A DNA stretch of 52,959 bases from Bacillota bacterium (GCA_023436805.1 JAEZHT010000069.1:1-52959); one strand, 5' to 3'; shown: positions 1-7,714, counted from the stretch's first letter. Notes: generated from the letters alone by a model not told the origin. A program made the numbers and translations.

Positions 1-1
1 C

Positions 2-52
2 TCCAAAATGACTAAGAACGCTCCAATCGCCGCCATGCCGGGAATGGACTAA
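2..52 (+). CDS. groL: Chaperonin GroEL, C-terminal end (partial)
   Basis: Only the last 16 codons and a TAA are inside the window. The translated tail ends in A-A-M-P-G-M-D, an alanine/methionine/glycine-rich ending like the disordered tail that closes GroEL chains. A strong hairpin terminator follows ten bases later, as expected after a groES-groL operon. The call rests on this short tail only, so another protein with a similar low-complexity end is possible. Confidence 0.5.
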   Translation, partial: SKMTKNAPIAAMPGMD

Positions 53-61
53 CAGTGATGA

Positions 62-93
62 AAAAGCCCAACAGTGCAAGCTGCTGGGCTTTT
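62..93 (+). terminator. Rho-independent terminator after the groL-like gene
   Basis: Thirteen-base arms (62-74 and 81-93) pair with a single mismatch around a six-base loop, and the 3' arm ends in TTTT followed by ATTT. It lies ten bases past the stop codon at 50-52. Confidence 0.8.
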
Positions 94-150
94 ATTTAAT
101 CATATGGTGTAGATATTTGACGTTTACGAGAAAACGCCCTTACTGCAAAG

Positions 151-177
151 AAAAAAGCCTAATACAAATTGTATTAG
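151..177 (-). terminator. Hairpin terminator on the minus strand
   Basis: A nine-base perfect inverted repeat (159-167 and 169-177) is followed on the minus strand by GC and six T residues. It lies downstream of the decayed lipoprotein gene at 356-1266 and would end its transcription. Confidence 0.55.
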
Positions 178-192
178 ACTAATGCTTCTTAT

Positions 193-250
193 ATGTGTTA
201 GGGCGACTATTTTGATACATTTTCGTACCCCTTCAAAAAAATCGTACCCC
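193..250. repeat. 58-base imperfect repeat, copy A
   Basis: About 48 of 58 bases match a second copy at 2759-2816 in the same orientation. Both contain a shared GACTATTTTGATACA core and two GTACCC blocks. The two copies flank 2.5 kb containing the two lipoprotein genes. Tandem short blocks of this kind resemble terminal repeats of some insertion sequences, but no transposase is present between them. Confidence 0.7.
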
Positions 251-355
251 ATAATTTTATTCATAACAAGTGTGATGCTACCTAATTCAATGAAAATTAG
301 CACCCTTGACAGCTATTTTTAGCACCTCTATAAAAATGGCTTAACAATGATAAAA

Positions 356-1266
356 TCACATGTACATCCAAACAAAAATTGTTTTTGATACTCCATCAAT
401 CGTGATTGTTAATCGTCCTAGTTCACTTGTCTTGTCTCTAAAATTCTTTATGACTTCATATTTATTTGTATCTATTTTGAGAAAATATTCATTTCTATTT
501 AATTGTAGATTCGCATCAAACAACTCACTCGTTCCAAACTCAATAATGTCACCAATCTTTAAATCATATATTCCAAATTGATATCTTAAGTTACTTGTAA
601 ATTGATAGTTATTAACATTAATTTCTTGAACTGCTAGCAAAAATCGATCATCCTCTGTCAAAGGTTGTGCAATCAAATCTAAATTAGCTCTGTATACATG
701 ATTTTCACTCTTCATCTCAGAGTCATCATAAAACGACATTGAAATACTTATAGATGCTCCACTAGCTCTAAAACTAGATGATAAATAAGTCTTATCATTT
801 TCTATTTTATAACCATAAGATGATTGAAGAAGATCGAGACTATACTTAATAAATATTCCATCTATCTGATTTGGAAGTTCCAATAAACCTCCATCTATCT
901 CGATATATGTTTCGTTTAAATAAACTGTTATGTCTTCAGCTTTCTCTCTACTTGATAGAGGGCTACCTATCTTCAATACAATAATTTCAAAAGTCTCACT
1001 TCTCTTATTTACGGTTGCAGTAATTTTAACTACAACATCATCCTCTTTTTGATTCACCGTAACATCATTTCCATTAATAACAAGTGCATCATTATCAGAG
1101 GTCCAAATAAAGGGTGCATATACACCTCTTTCTAATTGGAAATCACGTGTAACTTCATTAGGAATTAGATCTCTTTGCATCGCTTGAAATGACTTTTATG
1201 GATAGTCACATGACGAGAGCATCAAACCTAAAAAAACTATCATAACAACAAAAATTGATTTTTCAT
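356..1266 (-). pseudogene. Decayed lipoprotein gene with immunoglobulin-like segment
   Basis: A 274-codon frame is open from 1180 down to a TGA at 356-358 but has no ribosome binding site of its own. In the same frame just upstream lies a TAA at 1196-1198, preceded by codons for a lipoprotein signal peptide ending L-S-S-C-D-Y-P. That signal peptide is out of frame with the well-placed ATG at 1264-1266 (ribosome site GGAGGGG): adding one A to the run of five A's after the ATG would restore M-K-K-S. So the ancestral gene was a secreted lipoprotein now broken twice, by a one-base loss and a stop. The mature part near codons 20-75 has a beta-rich pattern (W-T-S-D-N-D, V-V-V-K-I-T-A-T-V) like bacterial Ig-like domains. 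The rest is unrecognised. Confidence 0.7.
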
Positions 1267-1569
1267 TATGCCCCTCCATAATAATAGTAGTAATAAAAAT
1301 TATATGATCGTAATCTTTATTAATATTTTAACATATACCACTAGTATATGATATGAAATTCTATAAACGCATCATAATAGCACGGTGTCAAAATCAATAA
1401 ATAATAATACTCCATAGTTTTTCAATTGATTATTATGTAAAGGTAGAATAATCAAATTTGACTTTATTCTCTGAATTCAAACGCAAAAAAAGACTTGATA
1501 GTATTATCAGGTCTATTTAAGTCAATTATGTATAGTTACCTCCTCAAATATTGAAGGACTGTATTGATT
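1267..1569. other. AT-rich intergenic stretch
   Basis: Apart from the terminator at 1484-1514 and the ribosome binding site of the broken lipoprotein gene near 1271-1277, nothing recognisable is seen. Short frames here have no start signals. Confidence 0.6.
1484..1514 (-). terminator. Terminator of the InlB-repeat lipoprotein gene
   Basis: Ten-base arms (1491-1500, 1505-1514) with one G-T wobble and a four-base loop, followed on the minus strand by seven T residues. It is about 55 bases after the stop of the lipoprotein gene at 1570-2247. Confidence 0.8.
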
Positions 1570-2247
1570 TCATTCATTATTCGTCCACACGGCATATAAT
1601 GTAATGGATTTACTTGTCGGTGCGGGGTTAGTAAAATCATATAAGTTATCAGTACTGCTGGTTTGTGACCAACCTATAAAAGTATATCCTTCTTTTGTTG
1701 GTGGTTCTGGTTCTTTAACGTGATCTTCATCATCATAACTTAGAAAATAAAGTTCATTACCATCATAGAATGCTGCTTTCGAAGCAGTGAAGTAAACCGG
1801 ATGACTTTTCTGATATATCTCAAGTAATGATTCAACAACAATAACTTCAGCATCTATTTCAAATGGACCTTCTATTTCAATCTTTTCATCATCTAACAAA
1901 ATGACATATTTTAAATTAGGTGATTTTGAAAATGCACCCCATAAAATCGTTATGCCTCGTCTGACAATGATAACTTCTAGCTTTTCACTTTCAATACTTT
2001 TATGACTATCAGTAAAGAATAAACTGACTACTGATCCGAGTTTGACAGGTAATCCATTTATCTCTGTTGGAAAATCAATGAATGTTCGTTTCAATCCATC
2101 ATCTGTTAATTTATATACTTCAGCATATCCATTAACCTCTTTATAGTAAAAGATATCATAGACTTTATCATCATCTGTTGTGAGACCACATCCTGTTAAC
2201 AAACCTAGAAACATGCAAAGCATTATTGTGCTAACTATCTTTTTCAT
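1570..2247 (-). CDS. Lipoprotein with C-terminal InlB B-repeat (Listeria-Bacteroides repeat)
   Basis: Predicted 225-residue surface lipoprotein. The first 20 residues form a signal peptide (M-K-K-I start, hydrophobic core) ending in a lipobox L-T-G-C, so the protein would be lipid-anchored on the outer face of the membrane. Residues from about 180 to the end carry the InlB B-repeat signature (P-P-T-K-E-G-Y-T-F-I-G-W ... L-Y-A-V-W), a small beta-grasp-like module found in bacterial surface proteins. The middle is not recognised but resembles the repeat-bearing surface proteins that often precede such modules. The start is supported by a GAGGATAAGT ribosome site. It is transcribed alone and ends at a good terminator. 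Function is probably surface interaction, which is inference from domain type. Confidence 0.8.
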   Translation of the reverse strand: MKKIVSTIMLCMFLGLLTGCGLTTDDDKVYDIFYYKEVNGYAEVYKLTDDGLKRTFIDFPTEINGLPVKLGSVVSLFFTDSHKSIESEKLEVIIVRRGITILWGAFSKSPNLKYVILLDDEKIEIEGPFEIDAEVIVVESLLEIYQKSHPVYFTASKAAFYDGNELYFLSYDDEDHVKEPEPPTKEGYTFIGWSQTSSTDNLYDFTNPAPTSKSITLYAVWTNNE

Positions 2248-2931
2248 TACTTATCCTCACTTTAATGTAAAATTTATCTTAATAAATAATTAATCTATTA
2301 AAATTAAAACCTATCTCCCGGTATCGTAAGCATATTAATACTATTATTACTCATTATTGTTCTTCAATCATCTGCAAAAATAAAAGGAAAACAATTCTTA
2401 AACACAAAATACAATAGTATCTTCTTGAGGGCTTACATAGTATGACTTTAATTGACCATCTTTCTTTAAGATTATTTTATCATATCGTAGAATCTTATAT
2501 ATAAAATTTTATAAAGTATCACGTTAACTTCCTGTATAATCTCAGTCTTAGTCAAGTAAGGTGGATTTCATCTTTTTTTATAATCGTGTGATAATGCAAA
2601 TCTAAAACTTTAACATTTCTTGCACAATACTGATTAGATTACTCCTTTTTTATGATAAAAACATATGCAAATATGGAGAAAATAACTCCTTTGTATGAAA
2701 AACCCTAATACTAGGGCGAATTACTAATTTCCCTTCGTATCAGACCAATGGTTGTCAAATGTGCTAGGGAGACTATTTTGATACACTATAGTACCCCTTT
2801 AAAAAGTTAGTACCCTTATGCTATTATTTTTGTATCTCAAAATACAATTTTATTATACCTTTACGTTTTAACATATAAACGACAAAAGAACAACTAAACA
2901 AACTTGATAAATTTTGAGTTTCACTATCATA
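2248..2931. other. 684-base AT-rich gene-free stretch
   Basis: It holds the second copy of the 58-base repeat (2759-2816) and a small five-base-pair hairpin near 2703-2716. I see no frame with a start signal, no RNA gene and no clear promoter. It may be the relic of a deleted mobile element. Confidence 0.55.
2759..2816. repeat. 58-base imperfect repeat, copy B
   Basis: Direct-orientation partner of 193-250. The first 27 bases differ at only two positions, and the GTACCCCTT...GTACCC part is looser. Confidence 0.7.
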
Positions 2932-3159
2932 TTAAAACGTTTTTCTAATAGTTTTACGAAAAACTAAAGATCCAACTATAATTAAGAATATACCAACAAA
3001 ACCTAATGCAATTAAAATTGTATCTAAATACCCATTAATAAAATACTGTTCATGTTTCCAAAAGTTGTTATAAATTAATCTGTACTGAATTATCGAATAT
3101 ACCACACTGGCTATTCCTAACACAATTAAACTTAAAGAAAATATTTTTTTCATGTTCAT
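2932..3159 (-). CDS. Small two-helix membrane protein, unknown function
   Basis: A 75-residue protein with two hydrophobic helices (about residues 5-25 and 44-66) joined by a polar loop, and a basic C-terminus (R-K-T-I-R-K). A strong GGAGGAG ribosome site lies four to five bases before the ATG, which supports it as a real gene. No family is recognised. It stands alone between the gene-free stretch and the tRNA-Ser gene, and no terminator is obvious behind it. Confidence 0.65.
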   Translation of the reverse strand: MNMKKIFSLSLIVLGIASVVYSIIQYRLIYNNFWKHEQYFINGYLDTILIALGFVGIFLIIVGSLVFRKTIRKTF

Positions 3160-3310
3160 ATCTCTCCTCCATTTTTTTGAATCAATCGTTATCTTGTTTA
3201 TATTTTATCACATACTGGTAGTAATCTCTATAACAAGTTTTGTTATACCAATTTATTGAACATGTTCATAGATACTTGATTATTTGGACAAGCACAGTAT
3301 ATAAAATAAA

Positions 3311-3363
3311 CCTTTCGTGTTTTTATTGACCTTTCGTGTTTTTATTGACCTTTCGTGTTTTTA
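3311..3363. repeat. 19-base tandem direct repeat, 2.8 copies
   Basis: The unit CCTTTCGTGTTTTTATTGA occurs perfectly at 3311-3329 and 3330-3348, and its first 15 bases recur at 3349-3363. Copy-number change by slippage is likely. No function can be assigned. Confidence 0.9.
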
Positions 3364-3369
3364 CTAGGC

Positions 3370-3419
3370 ATAAAAAGTTAAAAGTCTATAAATCACATTC
3401 ATTATGTGATGCATAGACT
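3370..3419 (-). terminator. Probable terminator for tRNA-Ser
   Basis: A long hairpin with two seven-base-pair stems (3383-3389/3413-3419 and 3392-3398/3404-3410) separated by a two-by-two internal loop. On the minus strand it is followed by TTTTAACTTTTT. It is the first strong hairpin plus T-run behind the tRNA. Confidence 0.6.
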
Positions 3420-3506
3420 GATATTTTAGAAAGAAAAAAAGGATTATCTCCCTATTTTCCTATTCTTTAAAGTCGATACTATTGTATCAACACTGTTGTG
3501 CAAATA

Positions 3507-3597
3507 TGGCGGAGAAATGGGGATTTGAACCCCAGCGCCGTGTTACCGACCTACGAGCTTTCCAAGCCCGCCCCTTCAACCACTTGGGTATTTCTCC
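3507..3597 (-). tRNA. tRNA-Ser(GGA)
   Basis: The minus strand folds into a class II tRNA: acceptor stem GGAGAAA/TTTCTCC with discriminator G, anticodon stem CGGGC/GCTCG with loop TTGGAAA (anticodon GGA), a long variable arm as in tRNA-Ser, T-arm with GGTTCAAATCC, and an encoded 3' CCA at 3507-3509. It reads UCC/UCU codons. Confidence 0.96.
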
Positions 3598-3610
3598 AAA
3601 CAGCCATTTT

Positions 3611-3639
3611 ATTATATCGTAAAATGGCAGGTTAATCAA
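3611..3639 (-). promoter_or_regulatory. Promoter of tRNA-Ser
   Basis: On the minus strand TTGATT (3634-3639) is spaced 17 bases from TATAAT (3611-3616), and the tRNA 5' end at 3597 lies about 14 bases past the -10. The -10 sits in the loop of a nine-base-pair inverted repeat (3603-3611/3620-3628). Confidence 0.8.
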
Positions 3640-3657
3640 TCCTAATTGTAATTTTTT

Positions 3658-4671
3658 TTATAGTTTCAAATCGCCTAGTTGGATGAGTTTGTATTTTCTG
3701 AAAATCACATCCGTAATGTACACTAAAACGATTGGTAATGCAATTTGTAAAACCAATATTGCTATATATGCAGACGCATTGTTACCCATAGCATCTAAGG
3801 TTGCGAATTGCCCAACCAAGCCAGAGGTGCCCATACCTGATCCCGCTGGTAAAGTTTGTGTCTTAAATACCAATGTAGATACAGGTCCTAATATGGCGGA
3901 TACAATGATGGTTGGTAACCAAATAATTGGTTTTTTAAGGATGTTTTTAAATTGTAACATCGATGTCCCGATGGCAATCGAAATGACTGATCCGATATTG
4001 TTGTCTTTTCTAGACATAACTGCGAATCCAAGCATTTGCACAGAACAGCCCACCACGGCTGCACCACCTGCAATGCCACCCAATGAAATGGCGATGGCAA
4101 TCGCAGCCGATGAAATCGGAGCGGTGAGTGCCATACCCATGATGACTGCAATAACCACACCCATTAAGAATGGTTGAAGGGTGGTTGCTGCATCGATGAA
4201 TCTGCCGATGGCTAACATGGTTTCTTGAATCGGTGAACCAATGAGTGATGCGACAATGAATGCTACTAAAGTCCCTAAGAGTGGTACCAATAAAATATCA
4301 ATCGGTGTTTTTCTAGATAATATATATTTAAATGCCAAATAAACTGAGATGGTTACGATGTATGCGACCATCGGGTCATTGTAAAGTTTAGTAGCGATAC
4401 CACCCGAAACGCCAGCAACGACCAATTTGATGCCATCGAGTTTTAAAGCAATCGCTACACCAAACCCAATACCTATGCCCATGAATGGTTTCAATATATT
4501 GGATAAGTCCAACAAGCCTTGTGAAGTGAAATCAAACCCTGGGATATAACCCACCAATTTCGAGAACTGCGATAAGATCACACCAATGATCAATGTCGAG
4601 AATAAGCCGATGGCCATTCCATTAAAACTGGTGATGAAAAAGTTCAGTAAGCCTTTTTTGTTGTTTTCCAT
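3658..4671 (-). CDS. PTS EIIC-like membrane permease (PTS_EIIC_2 family)
   Basis: A 337-residue polytopic membrane protein with about ten hydrophobic helices. Small-residue helices (G-I-G-I-G-F-G-V-A, G-G-I-A-G-G-A-A), the S-G-M-G-T-S-G-L-V-G segment near residue 280 and overall length match the stand-alone EIIC-like permeases annotated PTS_EIIC_2 (once called PfoR-like). These are thought to carry an unknown sugar or small solute. No EIIA or EIIB partner is nearby, so phosphotransfer coupling is uncertain. The ATG follows GGGGGTATATGAAAC. The gene is single, with its stop about 60 bases upstream of the tRNA-Ser 5' end. A possible -10 (TATAAT) lies at 4701-4706 on the minus strand. Confidence 0.75.
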   Translation of the reverse strand: MENNKKGLLNFFITSFNGMAIGLFSTLIIGVILSQFSKLVGYIPGFDFTSQGLLDLSNILKPFMGIGIGFGVAIALKLDGIKLVVAGVSGGIATKLYNDPMVAYIVTISVYLAFKYILSRKTPIDILLVPLLGTLVAFIVASLIGSPIQETMLAIGRFIDAATTLQPFLMGVVIAVIMGMALTAPISSAAIAIAISLGGIAGGAAVVGCSVQMLGFAVMSRKDNNIGSVISIAIGTSMLQFKNILKKPIIWLPTIIVSAILGPVSTLVFKTQTLPAGSGMGTSGLVGQFATLDAMGNNASAYIAILVLQIALPIVLVYITDVIFRKYKLIQLGDLKL

Positions 4672-4716
4672 GTTTCATATACCCCCGTATATATGCGTCT
4701 ATTATATTGTACCAAA

Positions 4717-5514
4717 TCATTTCAAATGTGTTTTCAAAAATGTTTGAACATGTTCAATAAATAATCTTGGTTGATCTAAAAACACCATACGTTTGCTCTT
4801 ATTGAAGCCTTCAAGGATGGCATTGGGCACTTTTTGTTCAAATTGAATCGATGCGTCTTTAATAACTTCTTCTTCAAATTCGCCACAAACCACATAGATT
4901 GGGTAGTGTTTGGATGGTTTACCAAACTTATAAAAACGATCCAACCCTTTGAATGCCTTCATGCCTGAGCGTTTAAACTTAGCTTGTGATAATTTATACT
5001 TTTGTAAACCCGATTCGGTAATTGCTGCCAAATTGGCATAATAGTTTAAATAACTATTCAAATTGAATAACCATTGAAAGGTTAATCCAATGCGAGACAA
5101 TAAATGCTCTTTTTGGACTTTCTTACAAGAGTCATGGTAAATCGAATAACTACCGATGGATACCAACGCATTGATTTGATTAGGGTATATATGACCGAAC
5201 CCTTGAGCAACAATTGAACCGACATCAGCACCAATAAAATAGGCAGTTTGGATGTCTTGATAGTCAAAAATGCTCTTGATGATTTCTGGCATATCTTTAA
5301 AACCAACAGACCCTGAAACACCACTTTTGCCATGTCCAGGTAAATCGATCAACAACAATTGATAATCTTTTTTAAAGGTTACAATGATCGATTCAAATAC
5401 CGTTAAACTCGATGTGTAACCATGGAGAAAAACCAACGTTGGTTTTGTCGTATTTTCGTGCATTTCATAATATATAGAACAATCTTTAAATCGGATTGTG
5501 TAATCTTTCATCAT
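4717..5514 (-). CDS. Alpha/beta hydrolase with Asp nucleophile position and Arg replacing the catalytic His
   Basis: A 265-residue alpha/beta-hydrolase-fold protein. Visible landmarks are the oxyanion-hole F-L-H-G-Y (His31-Gly32), the strand-loop L-P-G-H-G-K-S near residue 60, the nucleophile elbow G-A-D-V-G (Asp97), and a cap region around 110-190. Asp at the elbow, where esterases have Ser, is the pattern of haloalkane dehalogenases and epoxide hydrolases. In the C-terminal motif that normally reads G-H-M-V-F-L-D-Q-P the sequence has K-R-M-V-F-L-D-Q-P, so the usual catalytic His is Arg242 (codon CGT). Activity is therefore doubtful or altered. I chose the ATG at 5514 because AGAAGGTGTTT precedes it; the frame can be extended two codons to a GTG that lies inside this ribosome site. 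Confidence 0.8.
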   Translation of the reverse strand: MMKDYTIRFKDCSIYYEMHENTTKPTLVFLHGYTSSLTVFESIIVTFKKDYQLLLIDLPGHGKSGVSGSVGFKDMPEIIKSIFDYQDIQTAYFIGADVGSIVAQGFGHIYPNQINALVSIGSYSIYHDSCKKVQKEHLLSRIGLTFQWLFNLNSYLNYYANLAAITESGLQKYKLSQAKFKRSGMKAFKGLDRFYKFGKPSKHYPIYVVCGEFEEEVIKDASIQFEQKVPNAILEGFNKSKRMVFLDQPRLFIEHVQTFLKTHLK

Positions 5515-5591
5515 AAACACCTTCTTCTCATTAAGTATAACATGTATCCTATGGATAATGACCAGTAAAAATCAAAAAAACACATGGCTTT

Positions 5592-6125
5592 TTACTTGAT
5601 AAAACTCGCCCATTTTTGGTTTTGATTGGATAAATCGATGGTAGATAAACAATCGATGAATTCATTGATTTTGTCAAAAATGACTTCACTGTATTGACTT
5701 GGCACTAAATCACGAACATACCCAGTTAAAGCATATATCGGTAATCCCATCGCATGCTTTTTGGTATGAACAACCGATAAACCTTGAGCGAACGCATGTA
5801 AAAAAGCTTCGATCGCTGGATCACTTTGTTGTTTTGCATATTGGTGAATCTCAAGGATTTGTTTTTTCACTACTGGCATTTTAATCTCACCACTAGCCCA
5901 ACTTTTCGCATCCCTTAAAGCATGAGAAAGTAACTCTACATCGACAGATTTTTCTTTCAATATTATTGATAAATCCTCCAAGCATCGAAAAGCAAACAGA
6001 ATATTGACTTTGTGTGATGCTTTTTTGAGTGCTTCATCGAGTGGTTGTAAAAAGTGATCACCGGCTTCAAACAAAATTTTTCGCTTGTTATGGATTCTTT
6101 GTTCTATAATGGAATTAAGTTGCAT
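5592..6125 (-). CDS. Imm5-like putative immunity protein
   Basis: A 177-residue, mostly helical soluble protein. The segment A-F-A-Q-G-L-S-V-V-H-T-K-K-H-A-M-G-L followed by P-I-Y-A-L, and an upstream A-K-S-W-A-S-G-E-I, follow the pattern of the Imm5-like family annotated as putative immunity protein (alpha-helical, with a conserved helix bearing two His and a following small-residue helix). In that family some members neighbour toxin genes and many are solitary, as here. The start is set at the ATG at 6125 because GGGTGATGAT, the usual ribosome site type of this genome, lies directly before it; seven more codons are open upstream. It is divergent from the YdeI-like gene with only about 50 bases between starts. 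Confidence 0.55.
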   Translation of the reverse strand: MQLNSIIEQRIHNKRKILFEAGDHFLQPLDEALKKASHKVNILFAFRCLEDLSIILKEKSVDVELLSHALRDAKSWASGEIKMPVVKKQILEIHQYAKQQSDPAIEAFLHAFAQGLSVVHTKKHAMGLPIYALTGYVRDLVPSQYSEVIFDKINEFIDCLSTIDLSNQNQKWASFIK

Positions 6126-6175
6126 ATCATCACCCATATTCATCATATCAAAAAAGGATGGTTGTAAACATAATT

Positions 6176-6724
6176 ATGGAAATTCTATATTTTTATGATT
6201 CTGCTTCATTTGAGAATTATTTGAAAAATAATGTCGATGGGGCTAGTTTTTGGCTTAAGATTTCCAAAAAGACAGAACCAAAGTTGACAGCAGACGCTGC
6301 TGTCGAAGTGGCTTTATGTTATGGTTGGATCGACAGCACCAATAAACGCTTTGATGACGATTACTATTTGAAGTATTTCGCCAAAAGACGTGATAAAAGT
6401 GTGTGGTCTACCAAGAATAAAAACACCATTGCTCGATTGATTGAAACCCAAAGGATGCAACCACAAGGTTATGCTGCCATCGAGATTGCGAAAAAAAATG
6501 GGTGTTGGGATAAAGGGGATGCTGCACCAGAAGACTTTGACCTCGATGCTTTTCATGCCCTTATTTCAAACACACCAAATGCTTTTATCCATTGGGAAAA
6601 GATGTCCAAATCGATTCAAAAAACGTATGCCATGAGCTATTATACCTTGAAGACCGAAGCCGCGAGAGCTCGAAGACTTTCAGTCATCATAAATCGTTTA
6701 GAACAAAATCTAAAACCGATGTAA
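6176..6724 (+). CDS. YdeI/OmpD-associated family protein (COG4430 type)
   Basis: A 182-residue cytosolic protein. The blocks A-V-E-V-A-L-C-Y-G-W-I-D-S and F-A-K-R-R-D-K-S-V-W-S-T-K-N-K near residues 45-85 are the hallmark of the YdeI/OmdA family, sometimes named bacteriocin-protection proteins. The biochemical role is unknown. The C-terminal third (helical, R-A-R-R-L) is also typical. The family usually begins with a short M-E-I-x-Y-F strand, so the ATG at 6176 is preferred. An in-frame ATG at 6158 overlaps the AAAGGATGG that could serve as ribosome site, so the exact start is open. It ends convergently against the Nudix gene with no gap. Confidence 0.75.
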   Translation: MEILYFYDSASFENYLKNNVDGASFWLKISKKTEPKLTADAAVEVALCYGWIDSTNKRFDDDYYLKYFAKRRDKSVWSTKNKNTIARLIETQRMQPQGYAAIEIAKKNGCWDKGDAAPEDFDLDAFHALISNTPNAFIHWEKMSKSIQKTYAMSYYTLKTEAARARRLSVIINRLEQNLKPM

Positions 6725-7162
6725 CTAATGCACATCGATGAGTGTTTCACCTTCATAAACCAAGTGCATTTCAAAAAAATCATTGGTTTGATCAAGTTTC
6801 TCGAGAAAGTAGTGATCGCCTGCCCACATGGGGAGGCTTTTTAATTGGGTTTTATTGACCCAAACCAAATCACCTTCCGATGAAGCTATCAAATCCCCTT
6901 CAAACGAATTGGCCGTAAATAAATACATTTTTTCTTGATACAGACCACTTTTGAAGTAAATGTTGGCACGATGTTGGTAGTTCAAAAGTTTTAAGCCCGT
7001 TTCTTCATACGTTTCTCTTAATAGCGCTTCTTGGATCGATTCTTCTGGTTCGATTTTTCCCCCAATACCCAAATACTTACCTTCATTCATATCTTTCTTC
7101 TTTTTATGAATGAGTAAGTATCGATGATGTTGTTCAATATAGACCAATACCGTTTCAATCAT
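6725..7162 (-). CDS. Nudix hydrolase (MutT-like)
   Basis: A 145-residue Nudix-fold pyrophosphohydrolase, probably cleaving a nucleotide such as 8-oxo-dGTP or another nucleoside diphosphate derivative. The Nudix box is complete at residues 35-57: G35, five residues, E41, seven residues, R49-E50-T-Y-E53-E54-T-G56-L57; the glutamates bind the catalytic metal. Substrate is not deducible. The start is the ATG at 7162, which overlaps the stop of the GNAT gene as ATGA and has GAGG eight bases before it, so the two are probably translationally coupled. Eight extra codons are open upstream but lack a ribosome site. Confidence 0.9.
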   Translation of the reverse strand: MIETVLVYIEQHHRYLLIHKKKKDMNEGKYLGIGGKIEPEESIQEALLRETYEETGLKLLNYQHRANIYFKSGLYQEKMYLFTANSFEGDLIASSEGDLVWVNKTQLKSLPMWAGDHYFLEKLDQTNDFFEMHLVYEGETLIDVH

Positions 7163-7665
7163 AAATCCAACCTCATCAATACCCAATCTAAATAGCGATC
7201 TTCAAGTTTAATTGCTTTGGATACAGCCCCATAAGCAACAAATCCAAAACGTTCATAAAGCTTAATCGCGCGGATATTTTCAGAGACTACCTCTAAGAAA
7301 ATGGTTTCTGTAAAACCTGTACTTTTAGCATAATCGATGAGGGTTTGCATCAAAAGATGGCTGACACCTGTCCCCCAATACGCTTTGAGTACAGAAACGG
7401 CGATTTGAAATTTATGTTGAATGCGTGCCCTTGGACTACCATAAATATACCCATTAGCAATCACTTTTCCGTCGTCTTTAATTAAAAACATGCGGCTATA
7501 AGGTGTAGAATTAACCGTAGATAAAAAGGCTTCCTCTTGTGAAACAGTCATGGGGACCCCGGCTTGATCAAATAACAAATAATCCGTCTCAGAACCCACT
7601 TGTTTTAAATAATCCAACAATAAAGCCGCGTCTTCTTTTTGAGCCAAAACAACTTGATATGACAT
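7159..7665 (-). CDS. GNAT-family N-acetyltransferase
   Basis: A 168-residue GCN5-related acetyltransferase. Motif A is read as V-L-K-A-Y-W-G-T-G-V-S-H-L-L (the Q/RxxGxG/A acetyl-CoA loop, here Y-W-G-T-G-V), followed by L-E-V-V-S-E-N-I-R-A-I-K-L-Y-E-R-F-G-F, the conserved motif B. Protein or small-molecule acceptor is unknown. The start is the ATG at 7665 with GGAGGTATCAGT directly upstream; a longer frame reaches 7707 without a site. First gene of a two-gene unit with the Nudix gene. Confidence 0.9.
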   Translation of the reverse strand: MSYQVVLAQKEDAALLLDYLKQVGSETDYLLFDQAGVPMTVSQEEAFLSTVNSTPYSRMFLIKDDGKVIANGYIYGSPRARIQHKFQIAVSVLKAYWGTGVSHLLMQTLIDYAKSTGFTETIFLEVVSENIRAIKLYERFGFVAYGAVSKAIKLEDRYLDWVLMRLDL

Positions 7666-7714
7666 ACTGATACCTCCGATATTTTGATTATAAAATAAAA
7701 ACGCCAAAATGGCG

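Larger units (their letters stand above)
53..355. other. Gene-free stretch with terminators, an IS66-end-like motif and a repeat
   Basis: No coding frame is credible here. It holds the terminator at 62-93, a 16-base motif at 111-126 that matches 14 of 16 bases of the IS66-type end at 41470-41485, a hairpin at 159-177, and one copy of a 58-base repeat at 193-250. The remainder is AT-rich and featureless. Confidence 0.6.
3160..3506. other. Gene-free stretch with tandem repeat and tRNA terminator
   Basis: It contains the 19-base tandem repeat at 3311-3363 and a long hairpin at 3383-3419. A second hairpin with one wobble pair lies close to 3472-3492, just behind the tRNA. No coding frame is supported. 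Confidence 0.6.

Noticed and set aside
3300..3370. CRISPR array
   Set aside because: The units abut without spacers and number fewer than three, so it is a simple tandem repeat.
3683..4177. 164-codon plus-strand frame
   Set aside because: It is antisense to the EIIC-like permease gene, has no ribosome site, and its composition mirrors the membrane helices of the real gene.
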